NCBI RefSeq assembly: GCF_000422645.1 | Contig: NZ_AUGL01000008.1 | Coordinates: 62,001-126,000, forward strand | Direction of reading: 5' to 3' | DNA from: Ferrimonas futtsuensis DSM 18154 | Lineage (GTDB): Bacteria > Pseudomonadota > Gammaproteobacteria > Enterobacterales > Shewanellaceae | Length of the DNA: 64,000 bases | Shown: piece after piece, positions 55,468 to 64,000 of the stretch | Layout: every line of letters begins with the position of its first letter | Position numbering within the stretch: position 1 is the first letter of the stretch | Made by a program: the position numbers and the translations under genes | Notes under the pieces: generated by a model | Seen by the model: only the letters and a program-made list of their open reading frames with translations | Told to the model about the DNA's origin: nothing | The model's database searches: none

Positions 55468-56445
55468 TTAGGCGAGTAATCGTTTGGCGTTGGTTGAGCT
55501 TCGTATTCGCTTCAACCCGTCGGCTTGGCGGCATTGGCGTATGCTGTTCTCTCGGCCTGCCAAGTGATGGAATTGGTACTCGAAGCCTTGGGTAAGCTCC
55601 ATCCAGTTGTCGAGTTCTATCTCCAGCCTGGTGAGCAGGTCGGCGGTGCCCTTGGTGATATGTCCTGCCTTGTCTTCTCGTATGACTCTGCCGGTAAACT
55701 CCACCAGCTCCAGGTAGTCATTGAGGTGGCAGGGTAGGGTACAGTTCTCGATATCCTCTGCATCAAACGCTTTTAGCCTTGCCGGCTGCTTTCCAGCTAA
55801 CGCGGCATTAATGCGTAGTTGGATTGAGGTATGGTCTGATTGCTCGGGTGTGCTGGCCATCTTGGCTCTGATGGGATTGAGGTCGACATAGGCCATACAA
55901 GAGAGTAGGGCCTGTTCATCCAGCAGCGCCTGAGACTTGAATCTGCCCTCCCAAAAGCGACCGCTGCAGTTATCTTCCCTGTTGGCTTTACGGGCGATGA
56001 ATTCGTTGAGGGTCCGCATAAACCAGCTAATGTCGGTTAATCGCTGACGGTACTGAGTCACCAATTGCTCCACTCGGTGCAGCTCCCAACTCTCCATCTC
56101 ATCACGCTCTTCCTCTATCAGGAAGCGGCGGGTCATGACATTGCCCGTAAACAGCATATGCCAATGCTCAACGACTTCTAAATCGCTCCAGACATTGGCC
56201 TTGTCCACATTGACGTAAAGCACCGCGTGGGTGTGGTTGCTCATGACGGCAAAGGCGATGACTTCAATGGCAAACACTTGTGTCAGTGACAGCAACCGTT
56301 CTTGTACCCATTCCCTGCGGTGTTCATAACACTTGCCGGTGTAAGGATCTTGGCCACATAGGAAGGCGCGTCGAACGCATCGGCTGACGCAGTGATAGTA
56401 GCGGGTATCGTCCAAGCTGATTTGTTGCTTCCTGGCTTTAGGCAT
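55468..56445 (-). CDS. Y1/REP-associated-type transposase family protein
   Basis: The 325-residue protein belongs to the IS200/REP-transposase-like group: YYHCVSRCVRRAFLCG near the start, then AVMSNHTHAVLYV with the H-x-H metal motif (His 71, His 73), and the family block CSGRFWEGRFKSQALLDEQA. In my alignment from memory, the position of the usual catalytic Tyr, just before the ARKANRE segment, is Ile. AAGGAG precedes the ATG. The flanks carry repeated GACACCCATG-like motifs. Whether it is an active transposase is uncertain. Confidence 0.85.
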   Translation of the reverse strand: MPKARKQQISLDDTRYYHCVSRCVRRAFLCGQDPYTGKCYEHRREWVQERLLSLTQVFAIEVIAFAVMSNHTHAVLYVNVDKANVWSDLEVVEHWHMLFTGNVMTRRFLIEEERDEMESWELHRVEQLVTQYRQRLTDISWFMRTLNEFIARKANREDNCSGRFWEGRFKSQALLDEQALLSCMAYVDLNPIRAKMASTPEQSDHTSIQLRINAALAGKQPARLKAFDAEDIENCTLPCHLNDYLELVEFTGRVIREDKAGHITKGTADLLTRLEIELDNWMELTQGFEYQFHHLAGRENSIRQCRQADGLKRIRSSTNAKRLLA

Positions 56446-56452
56446 CGTTCTC

Positions 56453-56604
56453 GCTCCTTGAGAATGAAAACTAAGGATAGGCGTAGAAGAGATTTGTTGC
56501 TGTTAGTGTGGGTGTCCACGTATGGGGAGCTCCTTGAGAGTGAAGACTTTGGGTAGAACTGACGACGATCCGTTGTTGTTAACCTGGGTATCCACATAAG
56601 GGCT
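56453..56604. repeat. Two 76-bp imperfect direct repeats upstream of the transposase gene
   Basis: Units at 56453-56528 and 56529-56604 both begin GCTCCTTGAG and end near a TGGGT(G/A)TCC motif (56509 and 56585, exactly 76 bases apart). On the minus strand the first unit supplies the transposase ribosome-binding site AAGGAG. The second is a diverged copy of the same 5' region. Confidence 0.8.
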
Positions 56605-56680
56605 GTGTGTGGCTGTGCTATATTAAATATTTGGTTTATTGACAGTTTTCAGCTGTGGTTAGCAAACGAGAGGGTAATGG

Positions 56681-57193
56681 ATGAAGAGCTTTTGTGGAAA
56701 ATTTCTAACTCTGATTCACTTCTTGGCCGCGATGACCTTGATGCTGATTGCGCTGATAACCATTCTCTGGTCAGCGTACGAGATTGTCGAGGGCATCTTC
56801 TTTAGTGACAGGACGGCGTTTATTCCCGTTGTGTTGCATTCGGTTGGGGCTATCATCATTGCGGCTGCCATTATTGATGTTGCGCAGTATATGGTCGAAG
56901 AGGAGGTCTTCCAGGAAAAGGAGCTTCGCAATCCTGAAGAAGCCCGGAAGACGATTACTAAGATCATGGTGATTATTGCAATCGCGGTTAGCATCGAAGG
57001 ACTGGTATATATATTTAAGGCGGGCACTGAAGATCTGCGGTTATTGATCTATCCGGCAGTGCTGATTCTTGTTTCCTCGATATCGATTGTGGCTCTTGGC
57101 ATTTATCAGAAACTGAGTGTCAGTGTCGAAACGAAAACGGACTCTCATCTGGTTTTAGGGGACGATGAACCTCAAGATTCCAAGATGTCTTAA
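56681..57193 (+). CDS. Four-helix membrane protein of unknown function
   Basis: The 170-residue protein has hydrophobic helices near residues 8-32, 46-66, 93-112 and 121-142, with a short charged C-terminal tail. VEEEVFQEKELRNPEEARKT forms a cytoplasmic-type loop between the second and third helices. I do not recognise the family with confidence. GAGAGGG lies six bases before the ATG. It sits just right of the mobile segment and may belong to the host chromosome. Confidence 0.65.
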   Translation: MKSFCGKFLTLIHFLAAMTLMLIALITILWSAYEIVEGIFFSDRTAFIPVVLHSVGAIIIAAAIIDVAQYMVEEEVFQEKELRNPEEARKTITKIMVIIAIAVSIEGLVYIFKAGTEDLRLLIYPAVLILVSSISIVALGIYQKLSVSVETKTDSHLVLGDDEPQDSKMS

Positions 57194-57223
57194 GCTGTCT
57201 CCCCATAATTGGGGAGATAGCTT
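57192..57223 (+). terminator. Hairpin ending the membrane-protein gene
   Basis: AAGCTGTCTCCCC and GGGGAGATAGCTT form a 13-bp stem with one mismatch, right at the stop codon. It lacks a T run, so termination may be partial. It also lies downstream of the convergent oxidoreductase gene. Confidence 0.5.
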
Positions 57224-57263
57224 GAGCGAGTGCGCAGGAAACCACTAGTTACGCCGAACTGGC

Positions 57264-58382
57264 TTACTGCTCTCTACGCTTATTGTGCACCACGCAGAAG
57301 TTACCTCTGCGGGTGCGGCACTTGGAGCATCGTTCACAGATGGCTGGGCTGCGGTCACCCTCTTTCCAGCGCCTAACCAGCTGCGGCTCGGCCAGAAGAG
57401 GCCGCGCGATGGCGAAGTACTCAATCTTGGTGGTGCTGGCGATCTCTTCCAGAGTCTCGATGTCAGACAGGCCGCCGACGGTGATGACAGGTACGTTGAT
57501 CTCTTCACTGACTACCTTGCCAAAATCCAGGAAGTAGCCCTCTTCCTGAATCTTATGCTCGTCAAACTCCTCTCCCACCAGGGTGTCTGCTTTGCCGTGA
57601 ATGTTGCCGGAGATCTCAATGGCGTCGACGCCTACGGCTTCCAGGTTTTTGCAGATGACTCTTGTCTCGTCGAAGGTGAGTCCACCTTCAAAGAACTCTG
57701 ATGCGGTCAGCTTCACCATGATTGGAAAGTCGGCACCGACCATCTGGCGCATCCTGGCGTAGATCTCCAGCAGGAACCGCATGCGGTTCTTCAGGCTGCC
57801 ACCGTACTCATCTTCGCGGCGGTTGTAGTAGGGGCTTAGGAACTGATTGATCAGATAGGTGTGGGCGCCGTGGATCTCAACACCGTCAAAGCCGGCTTCC
57901 TTGGCTCGCCAAGCGGCCTTGGCGAAGGCATCGATGATGTAGTCGATCTCCTCCTTGGTCATCGCCTTGCCTTGTGTCTTGGTGCCTCTTTCCGGCACAT
58001 CACTGGGGGCGAAGATGACTCGCTCGCCCACATTGTGGGTGGTCTTGGTGCCGCCATAGGCAAGCTGCATTACTATCTTGGCGTCACTTTCATGGACCAG
58101 GTCGGTCAGCCTGAGGTACTCGTTGATGAAGGAGTCATCGTAGATCCCCATCATGCCCGGGTTGGGCTGTTCCTCCTCGACGATGTTGGCGTAACCGGTG
58201 ATGATCAGCCCCACTTCGCCCTTGGCCAGTTCATCGTAGATGGCGTAGAGCTTATCGGTCATATGGCCATCTTCGGTGGTCATATTTTCCCAGGTCGCGC
58301 TTCTGACAAAACGGTTCTTCAGCCTCATGCTTCCGAGATGGGACTGTTCAAATAAGCTCTTCACTTCTGGCCTCAACAACAT
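57264..58382 (-). CDS. Old Yellow Enzyme family NADH:flavin oxidoreductase (second copy)
   Basis: The 372-residue flavoenzyme has the TIM-barrel order of the OYE/NADH-oxidase family: NRFVRSATWENMTTEDG near the start, VEIHGAHTYLINQFLSPYYN for the active site, and VITVGGLSD near the FMN phosphate site. A C-terminal Cys group (CERCSKC and NFCVV) recalls the iron-sulfur motif of the 2,4-dienoyl-CoA reductase branch, but the usual second half is absent. It is distinct from the TetR-linked homologue at 13673-14896. The substrate is unknown. Confidence 0.85.
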   Translation of the reverse strand: MLLRPEVKSLFEQSHLGSMRLKNRFVRSATWENMTTEDGHMTDKLYAIYDELAKGEVGLIITGYANIVEEEQPNPGMMGIYDDSFINEYLRLTDLVHESDAKIVMQLAYGGTKTTHNVGERVIFAPSDVPERGTKTQGKAMTKEEIDYIIDAFAKAAWRAKEAGFDGVEIHGAHTYLINQFLSPYYNRREDEYGGSLKNRMRFLLEIYARMRQMVGADFPIMVKLTASEFFEGGLTFDETRVICKNLEAVGVDAIEISGNIHGKADTLVGEEFDEHKIQEEGYFLDFGKVVSEEINVPVITVGGLSDIETLEEIASTTKIEYFAIARPLLAEPQLVRRWKEGDRSPAICERCSKCRTRRGNFCVVHNKRREQ

Positions 58383-58902
58383 GCAAAAAATTGGCCGAAT
58401 TCTTACATGAAAACCCGATGGCCTGCTAAAGCCGGGCTCTCATAAAAATCATGAATTTTATACATTTAGTAGATGCATGGCGGTCATGATTGAGGCGCAG
58501 CCGTACCGTCTTCAGGCATGTGGCTGATTTGAAGGAGCTTATTGAGTCGCCCATCTGTGCCGCAAACCAGAACGTCAGCAGTTCAGCCCAGCTGCGGTTG
58601 GTTCGTGTTGGAGGGGAAGAGCAACGACGCGGTAATTTCTTCGGTCATTGAGGCTCTTAGTCAGCTCGAATCCTGCCCATGTTGCTTAACCTTTCAATCA
58701 GTTGCTATGTCAGCCATCAAGGCCATAGCATTTATCGATTACAACAATCTACCCTGTCTGTTTCTACGAATGAAAGCTGACTTCTACCTTTAATGAAATT
58801 ACAACGCAGCTTCGTAGTGGATCGTTGAATTACGTGAGCCCAAGGCGCCTGCATTGCTGATTGCAGGGAGCTGCCGCCAATCACTCAAGATAGGTAGAGG
58901 TC
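58383..58902. other. Gene-free region before katG
   Basis: These 520 bases hold no gene that I can support. An open frame at 58542-58793 lacks a ribosome-binding site and family features. ATAG-N7-CGAT near 58727-58741 is a weak match to one OxyR half-site and would make sense before katG, but it is not convincing on its own. Confidence 0.4.
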
Positions 58903-61179
58903 ATGAAAATCAATGCTCGAGTATCAAGTCGCTGGGCTGTCAGTGCGCTGATGTTGGCGCTGTGCAGTGCCGGAGCCATTGCCGCCACACCTGTTTCCTC
59001 TGAAGATCCCAAGGACAACGCCTCCGTCGGACAAGCGAAGCCGAACCATTATTGGTGGCCGCAGCAATTGGACCTGTCGCCATTGCGAGACCATGATGCC
59101 CACTCCAGTCCTTATGGTGCCGACTTTGATTATGCCAAGGCGTTCAGCCAATTGGATATGGCACAACTCAAGGCTGATATGAACGAGTTGCTCACCAACT
59201 CCCAGGACTGGTGGCCTGCCGATTTCGGTAATTACGGGCCACTGTTCATTCGCCTTGCCTGGCACAGCGCCGGCACCTATCGCACCCTGGATGGTCGCGG
59301 CGGCGGCGATGGTGGTCAAATGCGATTTGACCCGCTCAACAGTTGGCCTGACAACGGTAACCTGGACAAAGCCAAACGCCTGCTTTGGCCATTGAAACAG
59401 AAGTATGGTGAGAAGATCTCCTGGGGCGACCTGATGATTTTGGCTGGTACCGTTGGCCTGGAAAACATGGGGTTCAAGACCTTTGGTTTTGCCGGTGGCC
59501 GCAGCGATGACTGGGAACCCGATCTGGTTTATTGGGGACCGGAGCTTGAGATGCTGGCCAGCGACCGGGAAGACAGCAGCGGAAAGCTGCAGCGGCCGCT
59601 GGGTGCTACTCATATGGGACTCATCTATGTGAATCCGGAGGGGCCCAAAGGCAAGCCGGATCCCGCCGGATCTGCTAAGAACATTCGCGTCGCATTTGGC
59701 CGCATGGCCATGAACGACGAGGAAACGGTCGCTTTGATTGCCGGTGGGCACACTTTCGGCAAGATGCACGGTGCCCATAAGCCAGCGGATTGTGTCGGTG
59801 CCGAGCCGGGCGCTGCAGGAACCGATGAGCAGGGTTTGGGCTGGAAGAACCGCTGCGGTAAGGGCCACTCGGAAGACACGGTCACCAGCGGCCTGGAAGG
59901 GGCTTGGACTCAGGCGCCGACTCAGTGGACCACTCTTTACCTGGAAAACCTGCTTAACCTCGAATGGGAGCAGAGCCGCAGCCCGGCAGGGGGCATCATC
60001 TGGGTACCGACGGACAAGTCGGTGCATGACAGCGTTCCTGATGCTCACATCGAGGGCAAGAAGAATCCCCCGGTGATGACCACCGCCGATCTGGCATTGA
60101 AGTTTGACCCGGCGTACCGCAAAGTGGCCGAGCGCTTCCTGGCGGATCCTGAGGCATATCGCCTGGCCTTTGCCAAGGCGTGGTACAAGCTGACTCACCG
60201 TGACATGGGGCCGGCGGCTCGCTATCTGGGCAGTGAAGTGCCCAGTGAAACCCTGATTTGGCAGGATCCCGTGCCGCCAGTGGAGCACCCACTGGTGACC
60301 GAGGCGCAGGTGCGTCAACTGAAACAGCAGGTTCTTGATTCTTCGCTGACCACGGGTCAGCTGGTCAGAACCGCCTGGGCGTCTGCATCGAGCTTCCGTG
60401 CTTCTGACATGCGTGGCGGGGCCAATGGCGCCCGCGTGGCGCTGGCTCCGCAAAACCAGTGGGCGGTGAACAACCCTGATGAGCTGAAAACGGTGTTGGC
60501 TGAGCTGGGCAAGATCCAGAAGCGGTTTGCGGAAGGTGGCGGAGCCATCTCCATGGCCGACCTGATTGTGCTCGCCGGTGCCGCCGCAGTGGAAGAGGCG
60601 GCCAGGCAGGCCGGCGTAACCGCGGCAGTACCTTTTGTTCCCGGTCGTACCGATGCCAGCCAGGAACAGACCGATGTGACCTCCTTCGCCCTGCTGGAGC
60701 CCACAGCCGATGCCTTCCGCAACTACTTTGATGCGTCGCGCAGCTATCGCCCACCGGCAGAGATGCTGGTGGACAGGGCTGAACAGCTTAATCTGACGGT
60801 GCCCGAGATGACCGTATTGCTGGGCGGATTGCGGGTACTGGGTGCCAACAGCGATAACAGCCCCCACGGCGTTTTCACCGATAAGGAGGGGCAGCTTAGC
60901 AACGATTACTTTGTGAACCTGATGGACATGTCCATTCGTTGGGAGAAAGCAGAGCAGGAGGAGCTTTACTACGGCTTCGACCGGGACAGTAACCAGCAGA
61001 AGTTCTCCGCAACCACGGTGGATTTGATCTTTGGATCCAACTCAGAGTTACGCGCCGTGGCAGAGGTGTACGCCTACGATAATGCTCAGCAGAAGTTCGT
61101 TGATGACTTTATTAAAGCCTGGAGTAAGGTGATGCAGCTGGATCGTTTCGATTTGGGCCATCAACTGAGCCAGCGCTGA
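58903..61179 (+). CDS. katG: Exported catalase-peroxidase
   Basis: This bifunctional haem enzyme destroys hydrogen peroxide. The 758-residue protein carries the distal triad Arg 117, Trp 120 and His 121 ([12 protein letters not shown]), the Tyr 242 and Met 268 partners of the Trp-Tyr-Met crosslink, and the proximal His 283 in GGHTFGK. An N-terminal Sec signal ([15 protein letters not shown], cleaved near ATP) marks the periplasmic KatG subgroup rather than the cytoplasmic enzyme. AGGTAGAGG precedes the ATG. Confidence 0.95.
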   Translation: MKINARVSSRWAVSALMLALCSAGAIAATPVSSEDPKDNASVGQAKPNHYWWPQQLDLSPLRDHDAHSSPYGADFDYAKAFSQLDMAQLKADMNELLTNSQDWWPADFGNYGPLFIRLAWHSAGTYRTLDGRGGGDGGQMRFDPLNSWPDNGNLDKAKRLLWPLKQKYGEKISWGDLMILAGTVGLENMGFKTFGFAGGRSDDWEPDLVYWGPELEMLASDREDSSGKLQRPLGATHMGLIYVNPEGPKGKPDPAGSAKNIRVAFGRMAMNDEETVALIAGGHTFGKMHGAHKPADCVGAEPGAAGTDEQGLGWKNRCGKGHSEDTVTSGLEGAWTQAPTQWTTLYLENLLNLEWEQSRSPAGGIIWVPTDKSVHDSVPDAHIEGKKNPPVMTTADLALKFDPAYRKVAERFLADPEAYRLAFAKAWYKLTHRDMGPAARYLGSEVPSETLIWQDPVPPVEHPLVTEAQVRQLKQQVLDSSLTTGQLVRTAWASASSFRASDMRGGANGARVALAPQNQWAVNNPDELKTVLAELGKIQKRFAEGGGAISMADLIVLAGAAAVEEAARQAGVTAAVPFVPGRTDASQEQTDVTSFALLEPTADAFRNYFDASRSYRPPAEMLVDRAEQLNLTVPEMTVLLGGLRVLGANSDNSPHGVFTDKEGQLSNDYFVNLMDMSIRWEKAEQEELYYGFDRDSNQQKFSATTVDLIFGSNSELRAVAEVYAYDNAQQKFVDDFIKAWSKVMQLDRFDLGHQLSQR

Positions 61180-61269
61180 AACTCGGTGCGGGTTTGGGTG
61201 TTTAACCGAGCATTCAACTTTTCCCAGCCGTGAGGGGCTGGTATCACAAGCGATTGACAGAAGCGTATG

Positions 61270-61305
61270 AAAGGCCCGCTTGGCAACTGCCAAGCGGGCC
61301 TTCTT
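61270..61305 (+). terminator. Bidirectional terminator between katG and the hydrolase gene
   Basis: AAGGCCCGCTTGGC-AACT-GCCAAGCGGGCCTT is a perfect 14-bp stem with a four-base loop, bordered by A-rich and T-rich bases on either side. It separates the convergent genes. Confidence 0.9.
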
Positions 61306-61356
61306 ATCTGCTCAGCTTCCGGGCGTCTTTGCTTGAGGCGGGTGACCTCTGACGCC

Positions 61357-62271
61357 TCAATGCTGCTGCAACCAGTCGTGTACCTTCTCGTTGGCCAGGT
61401 CGGCGGAGGAGTGCATGAACCAGTGGCCGCCGGGAACCGATTCCACCTGGCCCTTGTTCAGGGCCTCTACCTTCTCGGCCCAGCTATTGGCGTGGAACCA
61501 CACCTTCTTATCCTTGCCGTAGAGGAACAGGAAGGGGGTGCCATAGTCTTCCACCTCCAGAGAGGGCGGAAGCTGCTTGGCGAGGATCGACTTCCACAGA
61601 TGCCAGTAGGGGTAGGTCAGGCGAGGATCGGAGCGCAGGTCGTCGATGGTCTTATGCGGGTCCACATCTTCGATGTGCAGAATCTCCTCGGCGGTGTAGC
61701 GGGTGAGGCTCTCCCCCCAGGACTCGGGCAGGGCCCAGGCCACGGCCAGGGCAAAGGTGTACTTGACGTTGATGGCGGGGCGCTTCTCGTCGCCGAAGCT
61801 GCCGATGTCGTACAGCACCACCCGGTCTACCAGGTCGTTCTTCTCCAGGTACTTAAAGGCAAACACCGCGCCCCAGTCGTGGGCCAGCACCGTCACCTTG
61901 TCTTTGCCCAGTGATTCAATGAAGCTGTCGATGATCGCCCGGGTCTGCTGAATGTTGAATTCGGGGCGCTGGCCATTGTCGTCCAGTTCGAAGCCCGGCA
62001 GGGTGAAGCGCACGCAAGTGTAGTGGTCCTTGAGGTAGTCCACCTGCTTGTCCCACATCTCCAGGCTGTCGGGGTAGCCGTGGATCAGCACCAGGGTCTG
62101 CGGTCCATTGCCCTCAATCTGGACTTCCAGGTTGTTGACGATCTCCGGTAACTTGGCCTGGAACGCCTCGTCGGGCATGGGACCGTTGGTGGAGAACGAA
62201 TAGAGCATGTACAGAACGGGAGAGAGTAATACCAGTACTGCTATCACAGCGGTCACGAAGACTTTCTTCAT
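61357..62271 (-). CDS. Membrane-anchored or exported alpha/beta hydrolase
   Basis: The 304-residue protein begins with a hydrophobic anchor or signal (VFVTAVIAVLVLLSPVLYML). The alpha/beta-hydrolase fold that follows resembles haloalkane dehalogenases and epoxide hydrolases. LVLIHGYPDSLEMW gives the oxyanion strand, VTVLAHDWGAVFAF the nucleophile Asp (HDWG), and GGHWFMHS the catalytic His. The nucleophile Asp points away from esterases. The ATG at 62271 follows GGAAGG; a longer frame places the anchor internally. Confidence 0.85.
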   Translation of the reverse strand: MKKVFVTAVIAVLVLLSPVLYMLYSFSTNGPMPDEAFQAKLPEIVNNLEVQIEGNGPQTLVLIHGYPDSLEMWDKQVDYLKDHYTCVRFTLPGFELDDNGQRPEFNIQQTRAIIDSFIESLGKDKVTVLAHDWGAVFAFKYLEKNDLVDRVVLYDIGSFGDEKRPAINVKYTFALAVAWALPESWGESLTRYTAEEILHIEDVDPHKTIDDLRSDPRLTYPYWHLWKSILAKQLPPSLEVEDYGTPFLFLYGKDKKVWFHANSWAEKVEALNKGQVESVPGGHWFMHSSADLANEKVHDWLQQH

Positions 62272-62681
62272 ATTGCTTCCTTTCCTGCGTTTTCTTTGTG
62301 AGTTGAACGTACTCCTCTTCGACATAGAGGAATCTCTGTGTTGTCCGACTTTCGGTACTCCCCGCAGCCGCCTGACAGTCGCGAGTGCCAACCCTTAGGG
62401 CAGCGGCCGTGTCATCCTCATGGCAATATCTGAATTAGAGTAATTGCTCTAGTTTAGTATGGCCGGGAATGTAACTAATGATCAACACTTTTTGCTAAAG
62501 AGCGATCGCCCGCTCGCGCCCAGGCGGCCGGAGTCGAATTAGAGTTGTTACAAAAGGGGTCACTTTTCCGCGGTGTTTATACCGACTGTTCTGATACTCT
62601 TGTGGTTTAGCCTAATCTTCTGAGTAAACAAGAGATCTGCCTTGAGATTGCCAGAGGAAGCATTGCCAAAAGGAGCTGAAT
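62272..62681. other. Divergent promoter region without a gene
   Basis: These 410 bases separate the divergent hydrolase and membrane-protein genes. A small dyad, TAGAG-N6-CTCTA at 62436-62451, is the only structure that I noticed. No coding signal is supported. Confidence 0.4.
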
Positions 62682-63107
62682 GTGACCCACAGTAAGGAAG
62701 CGAAGGCCCTGGTGGCCAGTATGGCGATCACCGTGTTCTACGCCATCTACCGGTTGTTCAATACCCTGATGTTTTCCGATTGGACCAATGGCGCCGAACT
62801 GACCGGTTTTGTTGCCATCTGCCTGTTGTCCCTGGCCGGGGCCTATGGCGGCTATCAGATGTTGTCGCGCCGACGCTTTCCCTTCGTGCTGGTGAGCCTG
62901 TTCTGGGCGGCGCAGTCCTTCTATCTGCACGGCACTTTCGGGGCGTGGGACCTGGGCGAGACCCCCATGCTGGGTTTGGCAGCCAGTCCCGAGGCCACCT
63001 CCATCACCGTCAGGTTGCTTCCCCTGGCGATGTACATTGTGGTGACTGTATTGTGGCTGACCCAGAGGCATCTGACCGTCTCATCCACCGCCGAGCACTC
63101 CTCCTAG
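62682..63107 (+). CDS. Small membrane protein of unknown function
   Basis: The 141-residue protein has hydrophobic helices near residues 10-28, 38-58, 66-83 and 108-128. I do not recognise the family. The GTG start at 62682 is preceded by AAGGAG with good spacing, and no ATG start gives the first helix. It stands alone between a hydrolase gene and ahpC. Confidence 0.62.
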   Translation: MTHSKEAKALVASMAITVFYAIYRLFNTLMFSDWTNGAELTGFVAICLLSLAGAYGGYQMLSRRRFPFVLVSLFWAAQSFYLHGTFGAWDLGETPMLGLAASPEATSITVRLLPLAMYIVVTVLWLTQRHLTVSSTAEHSS

Positions 63108-63354
63108 ACTGTCCATCGGCTGAGTGCTTCTGGCGCTGCAGAAGTGCTCAGCTAGGCCTGGCGGGTCAGCCTAAATCTCCCCCCTTGCTCCTCCTCGCTT
63201 TTCCCTTCTCTATCCTTTCTCACCCTCTTAATCGATAAATGAGTTTGTATTGATAGTTTGCAACCGCTTTTGTTGGTGACCGGTCTGGGGCACTATAGCT
63301 CCATCGACGCAGCGGGCGTCACCATTTAAACCTTGCGAATAAGAGAGATACGAC

Positions 63355-63912
63355 ATGATCAACACTCAGATTAAGCCTTTCAAAGCCACCGCCTTCAAAC
63401 AGGGCGAGTTTGTCGAGATCACCGAGCAGGATGTGAAGGGCAAGTGGGCGGTGTTCTTCTTCTACCCTGCGGATTTCACCTTCGTCTGCCCCACCGAGCT
63501 GGGTGATCTGGCGGACCACTACCAAGAGCTGCAGCGCCGTGGCGTCGAGGTGTTCTCCGTGTCCACCGACACCCACTTCACCCACAAGGCCTGGCACGAC
63601 AGCTCCGACACCATCGGCAAGATCAACTACTTCATGGTGGGCGACCAGACCGGCACCATCACCAACAACTTTAACGTGATGCGTGAAGGCCAGGGCCTGG
63701 CAGACCGCGCCACCTTCCTGATTGACCCTGAGGGCGTCATCCAGGCGATGGAGATCACCGCCGAAGGCATCGGCCGCGACGCGGAAGACCTGATGCGCAA
63801 GGTGAAAGCGGCCCAGTATGTGGCCAACAACCCAGGTGAAGTGTGCCCGGCCAAGTGGAAAGAGGGTGAACAGACTCTGGCCCCTTCCCTGGACCTGGTC
63901 GGCAAGATCTAA
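63355..63912 (+). CDS. ahpC: Alkyl hydroperoxide reductase subunit C (2-Cys peroxiredoxin)
   Basis: This cytoplasmic peroxidase reduces hydrogen peroxide and organic peroxides. The 185-residue protein has the peroxidatic Cys 45 in FTFVCPTEL and the resolving Cys 164 in GEVCPAKW, as in the AhpF-linked AhpC group. AGAGAG lies before the ATG. An ahpF partner could follow beyond the window end but is not seen in the last 88 bases. ATAGTTTGCAA at about 63254 is only a weak OxyR-like half-site. Confidence 0.95.
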   Translation: MINTQIKPFKATAFKQGEFVEITEQDVKGKWAVFFFYPADFTFVCPTELGDLADHYQELQRRGVEVFSVSTDTHFTHKAWHDSSDTIGKINYFMVGDQTGTITNNFNVMREGQGLADRATFLIDPEGVIQAMEITAEGIGRDAEDLMRKVKAAQYVANNPGEVCPAKWKEGEQTLAPSLDLVGKI

Positions 63913-63940
63913 TCTCTGCCGGGGTCTCTCCCCAGTGCCT

Positions 63941-63962
63941 CCCGCCGCCCTGGTGCGGCGGG
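63941..63962 (+). other. Hairpin downstream of ahpC
   Basis: CCCGCCGC-CCTGGT-GCGGCGGG is a perfect 8-bp GC stem about 28 bases after the ahpC stop, without a T run. It may be a processing or stabilising hairpin in an ahpCF message. Confidence 0.5.
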
Positions 63963-64000
63963 GTGGTCACCGGCCACCACTTCACTCCCATCATCGACCA

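Noticed and set aside
58727-58755. OxyR site before katG
   Set aside because: Only one quarter of the four-part consensus is matched well; kept as a weak note, not a feature.
58542-58793. 83-codon open frame before katG
   Set aside because: No ribosome-binding site, Ser/Cys-rich translation without family features.

Overview
The window looks like chromosomal DNA of a marine, respiratory gammaproteobacterium of the Alteromonadales, closest in gene style to Ferrimonas or Shewanella. This is inferred from gene content: an uninterrupted sdh-suc region beside gltA, a periplasmic nitrate reductase cluster (napFDABC), a tetrathionate-reductase-type molybdoenzyme, an NrfJ-like protein, SstT, and several families typical of that order. 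Most of the DNA is GC-rich with uniform codon use. About 51.0-54.6 kb is conspicuously AT-rich and looks acquired.

0-11.7 kb is the TCA cycle block: gltA on the minus strand, divergent from sdhCDAB, then sucABCD. Hairpins lie between sdhB and sucA and between sucB and sucC, and the sucD 3' UTR is structured and ends in a strong terminator. 12-16 kb carries a TonB-domain protein, an NrfJ-like secreted protein, and an Old Yellow Enzyme gene with its TetR regulator; the two genes share a palindromic operator. 16.2-20.8 kb is the nap operon behind a perfect FNR-type site. 20.8-31.5 kb holds single housekeeping and stress genes (DsbA-like, thioredoxin-like, methyltransferases, SstT, a TerB-fold protein, unknowns, and a small membrane-protein gene broken by a stop codon). 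31.7-35.5 kb is a TtrB-TtrA pair without a TtrC membrane subunit. 36-40 kb is a DJ-1 protein and a doxX-yqjG-ygiD operon divergent from a LysR regulator.

40.3-46.5 kb is a four-gene, translationally coupled operon encoding an SMC-like ATPase of the DUF3584 type, two small partner proteins that fit kite and kleisin subunits, and a short Toprim protein. It resembles the Wadjet/MksBEFG plasmid-defence condensins in part list but has a different gene order and a minimal nuclease subunit. 46.7-50.7 kb is a probable glucosylglycerate synthesis and phosphorolysis cluster. 51.2-54.6 kb is an AT-rich three-gene island: an OLD-type ATPase-Toprim protein, an unrecognised 339-residue protein and a four-helix membrane protein. 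It is the best candidate for an undescribed defence system. 54.6-56.6 kb is a repeat-rich mobile segment: a Y1-type transposase, six copies of a GACACCCATG-like motif, two 214-bp tandem repeats with a conserved fold, and the stump of a VOC-family gene. 56.7-64 kb returns to ordinary genes, with oxidative-stress functions (second Old Yellow Enzyme, exported KatG, AhpC).

No rRNA, tRNA, CRISPR array or prophage was seen. All family assignments come from reading motifs and remembered family features; no search was run.
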